A stretch of 64,000 bases of DNA from Avibacterium paragallinarum (GTDB taxonomy: Bacteria; Pseudomonadota; Gammaproteobacteria; Enterobacterales; Pasteurellaceae), in contig NZ_UGHK01000002.1 of NCBI RefSeq assembly GCF_900450705.1, positions 1,492,970-1,556,969 on the forward strand. Direction: 5' to 3'. Of this stretch, positions 21,907-31,704 are shown one piece after another. Position 1 is the first letter of the stretch. The number at the start of each line of letters is the position of its first letter. The position numbers and the translations under genes were made by a program. The notes under the pieces are model-generated. The model made no database searches, was not told where the DNA came from, and saw nothing but the letters and a program-made list of their open reading frames with translations.

Positions 21907-24441
21907 TTAATTTTCAGTAGCCTACTCACTGTCAGTATTTTGGGTTTCACCATAGCTGCTATTTTTTACTTTCAACTGAAATCTGACTTACCTGATGTAA
22001 ACTCCTTAAAAACAGTAGAGTTACAACAGCCTATGCAAATTTATACTGCTGATGGAAAACTTATTGGAGAAATTGGAGAACAAAGACGAATTCCAGTACC
22101 GCTGAATCAAATCCCTTCAAAACTGATTGAGGCCGTTATTGCAACAGAAGATAGTCGCTTTTATGAACATCACGGATTAGATCCTATTGGAATAATGCGT
22201 GCGATTACTATTGCAATCACAAAAGGAGGGGCCTCTCAAGGTGCAAGTACAATTACCCAGCAACTTGCAAAAAACTTTTTCCTAACACCAGAAAAAAGCC
22301 TCATCCGTAAAGCCAAGGAAGCTATCCTAGCAATAGAAATTGAGAATACCTTGAGTAAAAATGAAATATTAGAGCTATATTTAAATAAAATCTATTTAGG
22401 CTACCGTGCCTATGGAGTCGCAGCTGCCGCTAAAACATACTTTGGAAAACCTCTTGACCAACTTACATTATCAGAAATCGCTGTAATTGCGGGACTCCCT
22501 AAAGCTCCATCAACAATGAATCCTATTTATTCTTTAAAACGAGCTACGGCAAGACGTAATATCGTACTAAATAGAATGTTAGAAATGAAATATATTGGTC
22601 CAAAAGAATATGAGCAAGCTCTAAAAGAACCTATTATTGCCCAATATCACGGAACACAGTTAGATTTTAGAGCAGATTATGTTACCGAAATGGTTCGCCA
22701 AGAAATGGTTAAACGTTTTGGAGAAGAAAATGCTTATACTAGTGGATATAAAGTTTATACAACTATACTTTCTACTGACCAAGAAGCTGCACAAAAAGCA
22801 CTAAGGAATAATCTACTTACTTATGATATGAGACACGGGTATCGTGGTGGAACAACATTATGGGAGCCTAACTCTGATCCTTGGAATAATGAAAAAATCA
22901 TTGATGAGTTAAAAAAACTACCAGATGTTTCGCCTTTAGTACCTGCCGTAGTCATAGAAAAAAATAAAGCCGAAATAAAAGTGCTATTAAGTAACGGGCA
23001 TAACTATACGCTTCCACCCTCATCAGTACGTTGGGCAGGAAAAAAACAACCTACTGTAGGAGAACAAATTTGGCTACGACAAGACGACAATGGGAAATGG
23101 GTACTGTCACAAATTCCTGAAGCAAATTCAGCATTAGTATCATTAAATAGCGATAATGGTGCAATTAAAGCGATTGTTGGAGGATTCAGTTTTGATCTAA
23201 GTAAATTTAATAGAGCAACACAATCACTTGTACAGGTTGGTTCCTCCATTAAACCTTTTATTTATGCCGCAGCACTTGAAAAAGGATTAACATTATCCAG
23301 TGTATTACCAGATGCTCCCATAATTATTCAAAAAGCGGGACAAAAGCCTTGGACTCCCAAAAATTCGCCAAATAAATTTGATGGTCCTATGCGTTTACGC
23401 GTAGGGCTAGGTCTATCAAAAAATATGATTGCAATTCGAGCCATTCAAATGGCTGGGATCGATTTTACAGCAGACTTTCTGCAACGTTTTGGCTTTAAAC
23501 GCGATCAATATTTTGCTAGTGAGGCATTAGCCTTAGGAGCAGCTTCATTCACGCCTCTTGAAATGGCAAGAGCTTATGCAGTATTTGACAACGGAGGCTT
23601 TTTAATCAATCCTTATTTAATTGAAAAAATACTGGATAATTCAGGAAAGGAAATATTTATAGCTTCTCCTAAAATAGCTTGTATAAGCTGTGATGATATC
23701 CCAACAATTTATGGTGAAACTGAAAAACTAGATGGCTTTAAAAATATCGAGTTAGTTAACCCAGACTATTCATCTAGTACAGAAGAACTCAACGAGCAAA
23801 CAGATCTCATTCCGGAATTAGATCTTAAATCGCAAATACTCGATGAGGATACCCTAGATTTTAGGGCCGAAGCTAAAACAGACAACACGCAAACACAATA
23901 TGCTCCTAGAATAATTAGTGGTGAACTCGCCTTTTTAATCCGTAGTGCATTAAATACAGCAATTTATGGAGAACCTGGTTTAAATTGGCAAGGAACAAGC
24001 TGGAGAATGGCACAACAAATTAAACGACAAGATATTGGTGGGAAAACTGGTACAACTAATAATGCTAAAGTCGCTTGGTATGCCGGTTTTGGAGCCAATA
24101 TAACAACAACTATCTATGTGGGATTTGATGATAATAAACGAGATCTAGGGAGAGGAGAAGCAGGAGCACAAACAGCAATGCCAGCTTGGATTAATTATAT
24201 GAAAATTGCATTACAAAATATTCCTATACGAAACTTACCTATTCCTCCAAATATTGTAGAAAGGAACATAGATACCTCTTCAGGTCTCCTAGCAAAAGAA
24301 GGAGGGAAAAAAGAGTATTTCATCAAAGACACCGAACCAAAGAAAACCTATATAGAAGAAAGAGGATATTATATTCCAGCAGAACTCTCCTCGCCAGAAA
24401 GTGAAAACATCGATACTTCGGCACCTCAAGAGTTATTTTAA
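21892..24441 (+). CDS. mrcA: Penicillin-binding protein 1A
   Basis: 849 residues, also called ponA. One N-terminal membrane segment, a GT51 glycosyltransferase domain (EDSRFYEHHGLDP, QGASTITQQLAKNFFL), an OB-like insert and a transpeptidase domain with SxxK in GSSIKPFIY, SKN in GLSKNMIA and the KTGTT box. Builds and crosslinks peptidoglycan on the outer face of the inner membrane. Start chosen at MRIAKLIFSS because the family begins this way; it is embedded in the CRP-S palindrome of the divergent com operon. Confidence 0.97.
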   Translation: MRIAKLIFSSLLTVSILGFTIAAIFYFQLKSDLPDVNSLKTVELQQPMQIYTADGKLIGEIGEQRRIPVPLNQIPSKLIEAVIATEDSRFYEHHGLDPIGIMRAITIAITKGGASQGASTITQQLAKNFFLTPEKSLIRKAKEAILAIEIENTLSKNEILELYLNKIYLGYRAYGVAAAAKTYFGKPLDQLTLSEIAVIAGLPKAPSTMNPIYSLKRATARRNIVLNRMLEMKYIGPKEYEQALKEPIIAQYHGTQLDFRADYVTEMVRQEMVKRFGEENAYTSGYKVYTTILSTDQEAAQKALRNNLLTYDMRHGYRGGTTLWEPNSDPWNNEKIIDELKKLPDVSPLVPAVVIEKNKAEIKVLLSNGHNYTLPPSSVRWAGKKQPTVGEQIWLRQDDNGKWVLSQIPEANSALVSLNSDNGAIKAIVGGFSFDLSKFNRATQSLVQVGSSIKPFIYAAALEKGLTLSSVLPDAPIIIQKAGQKPWTPKNSPNKFDGPMRLRVGLGLSKNMIAIRAIQMAGIDFTADFLQRFGFKRDQYFASEALALGAASFTPLEMARAYAVFDNGGFLINPYLIEKILDNSGKEIFIASPKIACISCDDIPTIYGETEKLDGFKNIELVNPDYSSSTEELNEQTDLIPELDLKSQILDEDTLDFRAEAKTDNTQTQYAPRIISGELAFLIRSALNTAIYGEPGLNWQGTSWRMAQQIKRQDIGGKTGTTNNAKVAWYAGFGANITTTIYVGFDDNKRDLGRGEAGAQTAMPAWINYMKIALQNIPIRNLPIPPNIVERNIDTSSGLLAKEGGKKEYFIKDTEPKKTYIEERGYYIPAELSSPESENIDTSAPQELF

Positions 24442-24470
24442 TTAAACATAACTAATAACTCTTTATAATA

Positions 24471-24505
24471 AAAAGCTAAGATATAAAAACAATATCTTAG
24501 CTTTT
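24471..24505. terminator. Bidirectional terminator after mrcA
   Basis: AAAAGCTAAGATAT (24471-24484) and ATATCTTAGCTTTT (24492-24505) form a perfect 14-bp stem with a 7-nt loop, with A/T runs on both sides so it can work in both directions. Confidence 0.85.
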
Positions 24506-24537
24506 AAAATAAACAGTAAAAAACCGCTAATAAAAAA

Positions 24538-24666
24538 TTAGTGCTTCAAAATAAATTTAACAATTCTACTAATCAAACTCTTCCGTTTATCTCTTTGCAC
24601 GCCAGTAAAAAAATCTTTAAATGAATTTATAGTTTGATAAGCATATTCAGAAGGCAATAATATATC
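24538..24666 (-). pseudogene. C-terminal piece of a gene interrupted by the IS element
   Basis: 43 codons ending in TAA at 24538 (ILLPSEYAYQTINSFKDFF, then RDKRKSLISRIVKFILKH). The frame begins at the IS border. Across the element the same frame continues into 25388-25505, so both pieces probably come from one gene. The family is not recognised; the AT-rich composition and basic tail resemble surface-polysaccharide enzymes, but that is only an impression. Confidence 0.45.
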
Positions 24667-24668
24667 TT

Positions 24669-25387
24669 GGGGCTGTAGTAGATTAGCAACAATGCTATAC
24701 TACAAAAATGAAGATAACATATTGTAAATTAAAGAAATCTATACAGAAAAAACTGCTGGAGTTTTTTATCGCAGAAGTTACTGCAAGAACGGCAGCAAAT
24801 TTGCTAGATATTCAACCGAATACAGCCGCTTTGTTCTACCATAAAATCAGGCTTGTGATTGGCTATCATTTATCCCTTGAAGTTAACGAGATTTTTGAGG
24901 GGGAAATTGAACTAGACGAAAGCTATTTTGGTGGTCATCGAAAGGGAAAACGAGGACGAGGACGAGGAGCGGCTGGAAAAGTTGCTGTTTTTGGGTTACT
25001 AAAACGACAAGGAAAGGTATTTACTGTTGTGGTTGAAAACACCAAGAGTGAAACATTACTCCCTGTTATTAAAAGAAAAATCAAGCCTGATAGCTGGGTT
25101 TATACGGACACTTATCGCAGTTATGATGCGCTTGATGTGAGTGAATTTCACCACGAATGAATCAATCATTCCGAGCTATTTGCGGTGAAACAAAATCATA
25201 TTAATGGCATTGAAAATTTTTGGAATCAGGCGAAGCGGATACTGCGAAAATATAATGGAATTAACCGAAAAAACTTTCCTTTATTCTTGAAGGAATGTGA
25301 ATTTCGGTTTAACTTTGGGACACCAAAAGAGCAGTTAAAAATATTGCGAAAATGGTGTGAAATTTAGGGCTAATCTACTACAGCCCC
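24669..25387 (+). mobile_element. IS1595-family (IS1016-like) insertion sequence, 719 bp
   Basis: Perfect 19-bp terminal inverted repeats, GGGGCTGTAGTAGATTAGC at 24669-24687 and its complement at 25369-25387. It holds a single transposase gene that is broken by one stop codon. The flanking 8-mers (tatatctt and ttcattta) are not direct repeats, so the expected target duplication is missing. The element at 48646-49364 has exactly the same length. Confidence 0.9.
24708..25367 (+). pseudogene. IS1595-family transposase with an in-frame stop
   Basis: 219-codon frame with an ISXO2-type DDE domain (ELDESYFGGHRKGKRGRGRG, VYTDTYRSYDAL, NHINGIENFWNQAKR). TGA at 25158-25160 interrupts it after SEFHHE; the related copy in this window has Arg there, so CGA to TGA is the likely change. 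The frame resumes without a shift (MKQNHINGIENFWNQ). Probably inactive unless the stop is read through. Confidence 0.85.
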
Positions 25388-25505
25388 TTCATTTATTATG
25401 TGGTAAGCTTCTATCATTATTGAATTTGCTTACCATAACTTGCTTTTCATATTTTGAATTTGGGTTATCAATGGCATTTACTATATATAGTGAGAATTTT
25501 CTCTC
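25388..25505 (-). pseudogene. Upstream piece of the IS-interrupted gene
   Basis: About 39 codons open on the minus strand after a TAA near 25506, reading LNERKFSLYIVNAIDN...SKFNNDRSLPHNK and then TGA at 25389-25391, one base from the IS. Joined directly to the left flank the frame continues into DILLPSEYAYQ, which supports one disrupted gene. No start codon remains, so the 5' end is also lost. Could be chance. Confidence 0.35.
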
Positions 25506-25555
25506 GTTGAGTTAAACTTTTTAAAGCCATACCTAACAGGCTTAACGTTTCACTA

Positions 25556-25590
25556 AAAACAGGGCTGAATATTCCATTCCACCCTGTTTT
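25556..25590 (-). terminator. Terminator of hmp
   Basis: AAAACAGGG and CCCTGTTTT arms with a GGAAT/ATTCC-containing interior; on the minus strand the stem is followed by TTTTTAG. Lies 20 bp after the hmp stop. Confidence 0.75.
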
Positions 25591-25610
25591 CTTATATTAG
25601 CGCGAAAGCA

Positions 25611-26810
25611 TTAATCCAATTTAACGCCACCTGTATTAAATGCCTCAAGATGGATCTGCTCTGCTGGCACACCTAAATCTACTAAAGATTTATACTGTGC
25701 TTGCATAAATGCCATTGGGCCACATAGGTAGTAATCCGCGTCTTTCGGTAAAAGTGCGGTTGGAATTTGGCTTAAATCTAAACGCCCTGTGGCATCTGCT
25801 TGCGCATCTTCCACTTCATAAACGGTAAAGGTGCTAACATTTGGATATTGCGCTTTTACCCCATCAACGTGCGCTTTCATTGCGTGTACATCGGCATTAC
25901 GACAAGCGTGGATAAAGCTCACAGGCGAAGGCACATTTTGTTCTACTAACTGGTTAAGCATTGCAATCATAGGAGTTAAGCCCACGCCACCACTGATAAA
26001 CACATTTGGTTTTTGGCTATCAATTAAGAAGAAGTTGCCTGTTGGCGCAGTGGCTTCAATTTCATCACCCTCATTTAACCCGTGCAAGGTGGTAGAAACC
26101 CAGCCGCCTGCTAGCTCACCTTTTGGATCTTCACGTTTAACTGAAATGCGTAAATAGTCTGATTTTGGATTATCAGAAAGGGTATATTGACGCGGCTGTT
26201 TTAAGCCTAATTCTGGAACGAAAACACGCACCGAGATATATTGCCCTGCTTTATAAGTTGGCAAATCACCGCCATCAACAGGCTGCAAATAGAAAGAGGT
26301 AATTTCACTGCTTTCTTCCACTTTCTTAGCAATTTTGAATTTACGCCAGCCTAACCAGCTACCTTTAGTTTGCTGATGTTCGTCATAAATGGCTTTTTCT
26401 GTGCTAATCAAAATATCCGCTAATTGATTGTAGGCGGCGGTCCAGGCTTCAATTAATGGATCGTCCATTGAAATTTGCAATACTTCACTAATCGAATGAA
26501 GTAAGTTGTTGCCCACAATGGCATAATCAGGGGCTTGAATATCAAGACTGACGTGTTTATGCGCCATTAATTCAACGGCTGGCAATAGCACGGCTGGATT
26601 TTCAATATTTTCCGCATAAGCTAATACCGCATTCGCTAAAGAACGCGCTTGCGCACCGCTGCGTTGGTGTCCAAGGTTAAACACTTGTTTTAATTCAGGG
26701 TGATTGGTGAGCATTCTGTTATAAAAATAAGAAGTGAGCGCAACACCGTTTTCGCGTAGCACTGGCACTGTGGCTTTCACTAATTCAATTTGATTTGCTG
26801 TTAATGACAT
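25611..26810 (-). CDS. hmp: Flavohemoprotein (nitric oxide dioxygenase)
   Basis: 399 residues from ATG at 26810, preceded by AAAGGACT; the frame stays open to 26876 but that part overlaps the NsrR operator. Globin domain (residues 1-140, MSLTANQIELVKATVPVL, proximal His in LMAHKHVSLDI) followed by FAD-binding (RQYTLSD) and NAD-binding (GVGLTPMIAML, YLCGPMAFM) reductase domains. Oxidises NO to nitrate with O2 and NAD(P)H. Probably repressed by NsrR, encoded next door in divergent orientation. Confidence 0.97.
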   Translation of the reverse strand: MSLTANQIELVKATVPVLRENGVALTSYFYNRMLTNHPELKQVFNLGHQRSGAQARSLANAVLAYAENIENPAVLLPAVELMAHKHVSLDIQAPDYAIVGNNLLHSISEVLQISMDDPLIEAWTAAYNQLADILISTEKAIYDEHQQTKGSWLGWRKFKIAKKVEESSEITSFYLQPVDGGDLPTYKAGQYISVRVFVPELGLKQPRQYTLSDNPKSDYLRISVKREDPKGELAGGWVSTTLHGLNEGDEIEATAPTGNFFLIDSQKPNVFISGGVGLTPMIAMLNQLVEQNVPSPVSFIHACRNADVHAMKAHVDGVKAQYPNVSTFTVYEVEDAQADATGRLDLSQIPTALLPKDADYYLCGPMAFMQAQYKSLVDLGVPAEQIHLEAFNTGGVKLD

Positions 26811-26832
26811 AGAAAGTCCTTTTAGTTTATTA

Positions 26833-26855
26833 AAGATGTATTTAAAATACATTTT
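26833..26855. promoter_or_regulatory. NsrR operator in front of hmp
   Basis: AAGATGTATTT A AAATACATTTT, a 23-bp palindrome that agrees with the NsrR site AAnATGCATTTnAAATGCATnTT apart from the central pyrimidines. It lies 23 bp upstream of the hmp ATG and about 95 bp before nsrR. Confidence 0.85.
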
Positions 26856-26948
26856 TAATACTAGGCTGGCAAGCAATAATTTATCAATAATCCATAATCT
26901 AGCGAGAAGTGGTGAAATAGACTACAATACACCACCCAAGGAGTTGCA

Positions 26949-27377
26949 ATGCAAATTAATAAATTTACTGATTATGGTTTTCGTGTGCTGATCTATCTTG
27001 CGCGTCAGCAGGAATGCACGCACACAATCGCGAGCCTTGCCAAGCAGCTTCACCTTTCACAAAATCATCTGGTCAAAATCGTCCATTTTATGGCGAAACA
27101 ACAATGGCTGATTACCAGTCGTGGCAAAGGCGGCGGTATTCGTTTGGCGGAAAGCACATTAGATTTGCCTTTAGGCGAGATGCTACGCACCTTTCAAGGC
27201 AATGAGCCGTTGGTAAACTGCGTTTCTCCTAAATGTGGATTACAACCACAATGCCAATTAAAGCATTTGTTGGACAATGCCCTCGAGCAGTTTTACCAAA
27301 ATCTTAACCAATACCCATTGCGAAAAGTCATTAGCAATCATTCACAAGACAGGATTAATTTTATTTCTTATCTGTAA
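26949..27377 (+). CDS. nsrR: NO-sensing repressor NsrR (Rrf2 family)
   Basis: 142 residues. Winged-helix Rrf2 domain starting MQINKFTDYGFRVLIYLA, with the three iron-sulfur ligands Cys91, Cys96 and Cys102 (NCVSPKCGLQPQC). Loss of the cluster by nitric oxide releases DNA. Divergent from hmp with an NsrR palindrome in between, so hmp is the evident target. Confidence 0.95.
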   Translation: MQINKFTDYGFRVLIYLARQQECTHTIASLAKQLHLSQNHLVKIVHFMAKQQWLITSRGKGGGIRLAESTLDLPLGEMLRTFQGNEPLVNCVSPKCGLQPQCQLKHLLDNALEQFYQNLNQYPLRKVISNHSQDRINFISYL

Positions 27378-27415
27378 TTTCAATAAGTAGCGAAAATCTT
27401 GTGTCTAGATTATTT

Positions 27416-27477
27416 AAAGTGCGGTGCTTTTTTCAGAAAAATTTACAAAAAAAGCCCCGCACTTTGCAGAACGGGGC
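27416..27477. terminator. USS-containing terminator between nsrR and glyS
   Basis: AAAGTGCGGTGCTTTTTT (27416-27433) and AAAGCCCCGCACTTT (27451-27465) are inverted USS-like arms. A second stem GCCCCG/CGGGGC (27454-27477) is followed on the minus strand by TTTTTTT. Together they can terminate the convergent nsrR and glyS transcripts. Confidence 0.75.
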
Positions 27478-27495
27478 TAGGCTTAAAAAGAGAAA

Positions 27496-29559
27496 CTATT
27501 GCAATAAGGAAATATCCGCCACTTGCAAGAATAATCCTTGTAAAGTTTTCAAAATCGCTAAGCGGTTTTGGCGAAGTTGTGGATCTTCCGCGTTTACCAT
27601 CACTTTCTCAAAGAAATTATCCACCGGTTGGCGTAAGTTGGCGAGTTTATCCAACACCGCCACATAGTCGCCTTTGGCAATCAGCGGTTGTACTTCGCTT
27701 TGTAACGCTAGCACGCTTTCCGCCAAGGCTTTTTCTTCAGGCTCGACACAACGATCTAAATGGATCTCACCAATCTCGTCTTCTGCTTTGGCTAAAATAT
27801 TGCTCACACGCTTATTCGCAGCGGCTAAGGCTTCTGCTGCATCAAGGGTACGGAAATGTGCCACCGCACGCACACGCGCATCAAAATCAGCTGGGCGAGT
27901 AGGGCGGCGAGCCTGCACCGCTTGAATGACATCTACCGCAATGCCTTCTTCTTGATACCACGCACGGAAGCGACCAAGCATAAAGTCCACCACATCATCA
28001 ACCACATTGCTGTTTGTTAATTTATCGCCAAAAAGTGCGGTGGATTTTTTCACTAAATCCGTTAAATCAAGTGGCAATTTTTTCTCTACGATGATACGCA
28101 ACACACCTAATGCAGCACGGCGTAAAGCAAACGGATCTTTATCCCCTTTCGGGTGCTGACCGATGCCGAAAATTCCCGTTAGCGTATCCAATTTATCCGC
28201 CAATGCCACCGAACAAGCAACCAATGAATGTGGCAATTCATCGCCCGCAAAACGTGGCATATATTGCTCATTCAATGCCACTGCCACTTCTTCATCTTCC
28301 CCGTCGTGGCGAGCATAGTGCATTCCCATTACGCCTTGCGTGTCAGTAAATTCAAACACCATATTGGTCATTAAATCGCATTTTGACAGCAAGCCCGCAC
28401 GCTCGGCTTTCGCCACGTCCGCCCCAATTTGTGCGGCAATTTTTCCACTGAGTTTTTCGATACGCTCCGTTTTATCAAATAGCGTGCCGAGTTGTTGCTG
28501 GAATAACACGGTTTTGAGGCGTGGCAAGTTGTCTTCTAAACGCTGTTTTAAATCGGTTTTGAAGAAAAATTCTGCGTCCGTTAAACGTGGACGCACCACT
28601 TTTTCGTTTCCTTCAATAATCGCCGTGGGATCTTGCGGATTAATATTGGATACGAAAATAAAGTGCGGTAATAATTTTCCGTTTTTATCGTAAATCGGGA
28701 AATATTTTTGATCGCCTTTCATTGTGTAAACCAAGGCTTCCGCAGGCACAGCAAGGAAACGCTCTTCAAACTTCGCCGTTAGCACATTTGGAAACTCCAC
28801 CAATGCGGTCACTTCATCAAGCAGATTTTCTTCAATATCCGCCACACCGCCAAGTGCGGTGGCTTTTTGTTGAGAATTTTCCAAAATAATCGCTTTACGG
28901 CGCTCAAAATCGGCGATCACGCTGCCTTTTTGCTCCAAAATCTCAGGATATTGATCGGCATTTTCAATGGTAAATTCTTGTTCACCTAAGAAACGGTGTC
29001 CACGAATCGTTCTACCACTCGCCACGCCAAGAATGTCGCCCTCAATCAGCTCATCGCCAAACAGCAACGTTACCGTATGCACAGGGCGGACGAATTGCTC
29101 ACTTTTATCGCCCCAACGCATTGTTTTTGGAATTGGCAATTTCGCAAGGGCATTGCTGATAGTGCCAAGCAGAAGATTTTTGGTCGGCTGCCCCTCAATC
29201 ACGGCACGATGCACCAGCCATTCGCCTTTGTCCGTTACCAAACGCTCCGCTTGATCCACGCTGATACCACAGTCTCTCGCCCAGCCCTCTGCCGCTTTGG
29301 TTGGCTTGCCCTCCGCGTCAAACGCTGCCGCAACCGCAGGCCCACGTTTTTCCACTTCTTTGCTCGGTTGTGCTTCTACCAACCCCAACACTTTCACCGC
29401 TAAACGGCGAGGGCTAGCAAACCATTCAACCGTATCAAACGCCAAACCCGCTTGAATAAGCTCTTGCTCAACATTGTCTTTAAATGCCACCGCTAATTTT
29501 TTCAGAGCTTTCGGTGGTAGCTCTTCAGTGCCGATCTCGGCGAGGAAGGTTTTTGTCAT
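27496..29559 (-). CDS. glyS: Glycyl-tRNA synthetase beta subunit
   Basis: 687 residues from ATG at 29559 ([19 protein letters not shown] is the conserved start). Full-length beta subunit with the C-terminal DALR-type anticodon region. Works with GlyQ as an alpha2-beta2 enzyme. In this genome glyQ and glyS are about 3.8 kb apart, with a lipoprotein, two redox genes and a nuclease-ATPase gene between them, all on the same strand. Confidence 0.97.
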   Translation of the reverse strand: MTKTFLAEIGTEELPPKALKKLAVAFKDNVEQELIQAGLAFDTVEWFASPRRLAVKVLGLVEAQPSKEVEKRGPAVAAAFDAEGKPTKAAEGWARDCGISVDQAERLVTDKGEWLVHRAVIEGQPTKNLLLGTISNALAKLPIPKTMRWGDKSEQFVRPVHTVTLLFGDELIEGDILGVASGRTIRGHRFLGEQEFTIENADQYPEILEQKGSVIADFERRKAIILENSQQKATALGGVADIEENLLDEVTALVEFPNVLTAKFEERFLAVPAEALVYTMKGDQKYFPIYDKNGKLLPHFIFVSNINPQDPTAIIEGNEKVVRPRLTDAEFFFKTDLKQRLEDNLPRLKTVLFQQQLGTLFDKTERIEKLSGKIAAQIGADVAKAERAGLLSKCDLMTNMVFEFTDTQGVMGMHYARHDGEDEEVAVALNEQYMPRFAGDELPHSLVACSVALADKLDTLTGIFGIGQHPKGDKDPFALRRAALGVLRIIVEKKLPLDLTDLVKKSTALFGDKLTNSNVVDDVVDFMLGRFRAWYQEEGIAVDVIQAVQARRPTRPADFDARVRAVAHFRTLDAAEALAAANKRVSNILAKAEDEIGEIHLDRCVEPEEKALAESVLALQSEVQPLIAKGDYVAVLDKLANLRQPVDNFFEKVMVNAEDPQLRQNRLAILKTLQGLFLQVADISLLQ

Positions 29560-29587
29560 GTTGATTTTCTCGTGAAATATTATTTTC

Positions 29588-31453
29588 TTAATCATTATAA
29601 AAATTGTCTTTCAATATCCTAATAAAAGTTTCATTTCTTGCATTTGCATCAGAAATTAAGGCATTAAAATCTAAATAAGACACTTCTAATCCTAATTCAT
29701 TGTAGTATCTATACCATACTTCACCTTGAATAGAGAACCTAGATTTATAATCTTGATTTCGAAGTGTTCTTTTAAATTTATCGTCAATATCAACTAATGC
29801 ATATAACCATATTTTCCCCACGGCAATCTCTTCATTTATTAAATCTTTTATCTCACTTGCATACTCAACTAGTTCTGAAGACGCTTTAAGTTTTTCATGT
29901 TTATTTGAATTCAGTTTTTTGAACTCAAATATCACAATATCGATCTCACCTTTTAGATTTTCATCTTGTGGCTTTGAAAATAACAGTAAAAAATCTGGCC
30001 TTTCCTCTGAAGGTGATTCAACTTCAAAAAATTCTTTATTTAGCTGAGATATTCTCTTTAAAGTAATATCACTAGATGAACGATAAAACGACATAAATCG
30101 GTCATCTAATATCCAAGCATTGTTTCTGAAAATATTAAGATTATTTTTATCAGACTTATCTTTTCTAGGACAAATAACATCATGAATCTCTTTTTCTAAC
30201 TCATCTCCTTTGAGAGATTTTAATTTTTCAACTTGTTTCTGTCTAAAAATTATATATTCAGCAAGGTTTCTTGATGAAAGCTCCAATGCTTTCTTATAAT
30301 CATCATTAGTAAGATTTTCTTTTTCTAAAATATCTTTCTGATCCTCAAAAAACTTATCTCTGGCACTATAAAGTATATCTTTTTTAGAGCTAAATCCAAC
30401 ATCATCTTCTGAGATATAACCTGTTAAATGTGGATATTTGTTTTTAAGATCTTTCCTTTGTTTTTCTTGGTATTTACAAAAATTAGGTACTTTTTCTTTA
30501 AAAATATCTTTTATTTTACTCTTAAATATTTTTTTTATTTCTTTCAGATCATTTTTATCAATTGTTAACTCTTGCCGTGTAGGATTAACTTGTCCATCAA
30601 AACATTTTGAATATAGAAAAAATACAGCATTAAAACCATCTACATAATTTTCTTTATCAACAATAGAGACTTTAGTTGCTCTATTATCAATAGCAAATGA
30701 AGTTACAATAGATGTTTTCCTTGAAGTTTTTTCAATATAATAGAATAAAGATAAAGGTTCTCTAAATAGATCGGAAGCTAATTTTTCAGATAATCTTGGA
30801 CTTATATTATTTAAGTAATGCGACTCTATCTCTATACATTCAAATTTTGGAATATCTTCTATGGATATCCGTTCATAAGAAAAGTTACCATCTATGTTAG
30901 TATTTATATTAATCTTAATATTTTTTCCAGTTTCCTTCATTTTATGAAACGCTGGTAGAAATTCAGATAAAATATTTTCTTTAATATTTGTTGAAGCTAT
31001 ACTTTCTTTACTACCTAATCTTTCTTTAGAGAACTTATGAAATGAAATATATGTTCCAGTATTACCAGAAGAAATTCTATTCTTCTGATACATAGAATCA
31101 TCAAAGCTATAGGTAAAATCAAAAATTATTCTTTCTAAGCCATTCTCTTTTCTATAAGTACTCTCAAATTTGATACAATCAAAATAATGCAAATAAACTA
31201 ATCGTCCCTGTCCTTTATGAGATGCATCTTGTGCGTCCATCAGGTTCGAAAACCTTTGATACCTTGCTTCATCAATACCCACTCCATTATCAATAATTTT
31301 AAAAGAGTTAAATTTACCCTCTTTATAGTTAATATCAATAGTTATATCCGTCGCATTTGCATCAAGAGCATTTGCAATTGCTTCAATATAAATCATTTCA
31401 AAAGAATGATTAGGAAATAACCTTGATACCGCTGTCTTAAGATTAATTTTCAT
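29588..31453 (-). CDS. GHKL-family ATPase fused to a PD-(D/E)XK nuclease domain
   Basis: 621 residues. The N-terminus has Bergerat-fold ATP-binding motifs: N box EAIANALDA (24-32), G1 DNGVGID (55-61), G2 HKGQGRLV (79-86). A Lys-rich middle region (about 310-440) looks helical. The C-terminal part carries PD at 486-487 and EFK at 510-512 ([12 protein letters not shown]), a PD-(D/E)XK nuclease signature. This fusion is typical of anti-phage or restriction-type proteins, but no named system is recognised. The gene is much AT-richer than the glyQ/glyS block and ends 28 bp before glyS, so it looks acquired. A broken small gene lies 13 bp upstream. Confidence 0.75.
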   Translation of the reverse strand: MKINLKTAVSRLFPNHSFEMIYIEAIANALDANATDITIDINYKEGKFNSFKIIDNGVGIDEARYQRFSNLMDAQDASHKGQGRLVYLHYFDCIKFESTYRKENGLERIIFDFTYSFDDSMYQKNRISSGNTGTYISFHKFSKERLGSKESIASTNIKENILSEFLPAFHKMKETGKNIKININTNIDGNFSYERISIEDIPKFECIEIESHYLNNISPRLSEKLASDLFREPLSLFYYIEKTSRKTSIVTSFAIDNRATKVSIVDKENYVDGFNAVFFLYSKCFDGQVNPTRQELTIDKNDLKEIKKIFKSKIKDIFKEKVPNFCKYQEKQRKDLKNKYPHLTGYISEDDVGFSSKKDILYSARDKFFEDQKDILEKENLTNDDYKKALELSSRNLAEYIIFRQKQVEKLKSLKGDELEKEIHDVICPRKDKSDKNNLNIFRNNAWILDDRFMSFYRSSSDITLKRISQLNKEFFEVESPSEERPDFLLLFSKPQDENLKGEIDIVIFEFKKLNSNKHEKLKASSELVEYASEIKDLINEEIAVGKIWLYALVDIDDKFKRTLRNQDYKSRFSIQGEVWYRYYNELGLEVSYLDFNALISDANARNETFIRILKDNFYND

Positions 31454-31466
31454 CGTTTTACCTATA

Positions 31467-31660
31467 TTACTTGTAGGAAATAACCCAAAATCTTTTCCTC
31501 TCTATTTGACTCACACCTTCACGCCCGTCAACAGATACTTCATCTAGATAGTATTTATCTCCTGATAAAAGCCTTGTATTAGCTCTAGTCGAGGATATCC
31601 CCTATCAATACGGTCATATAAGGAATAAACCTTACTTCTTATCATCCAAACTTTAGACAT
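31467..31660 (-). pseudogene. Small frameshifted gene upstream of the GHKL-nuclease gene
   Basis: Starts ATG at 31660 after AGGAAAAAGGT (MSKVWMIRSKVYSLYDR IDRGYP). One base is missing near 31590; the adjacent frame then reads STRANTRLLSGDKYYLDEV and ends ERKRFWVISYK with TAA at 31467. Total 194 nt, one short of 65 codons. It stops 13 bp before the ATPase start, so both were probably one operon. Family not recognised. No slippery heptamer is visible, so a mutation is more likely than programmed frameshifting. Confidence 0.5.
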
Positions 31661-31704
31661 ACCTTTTTCCTATTTCTTTATCAAAATCTTTCAGATTTCA
31701 CATA

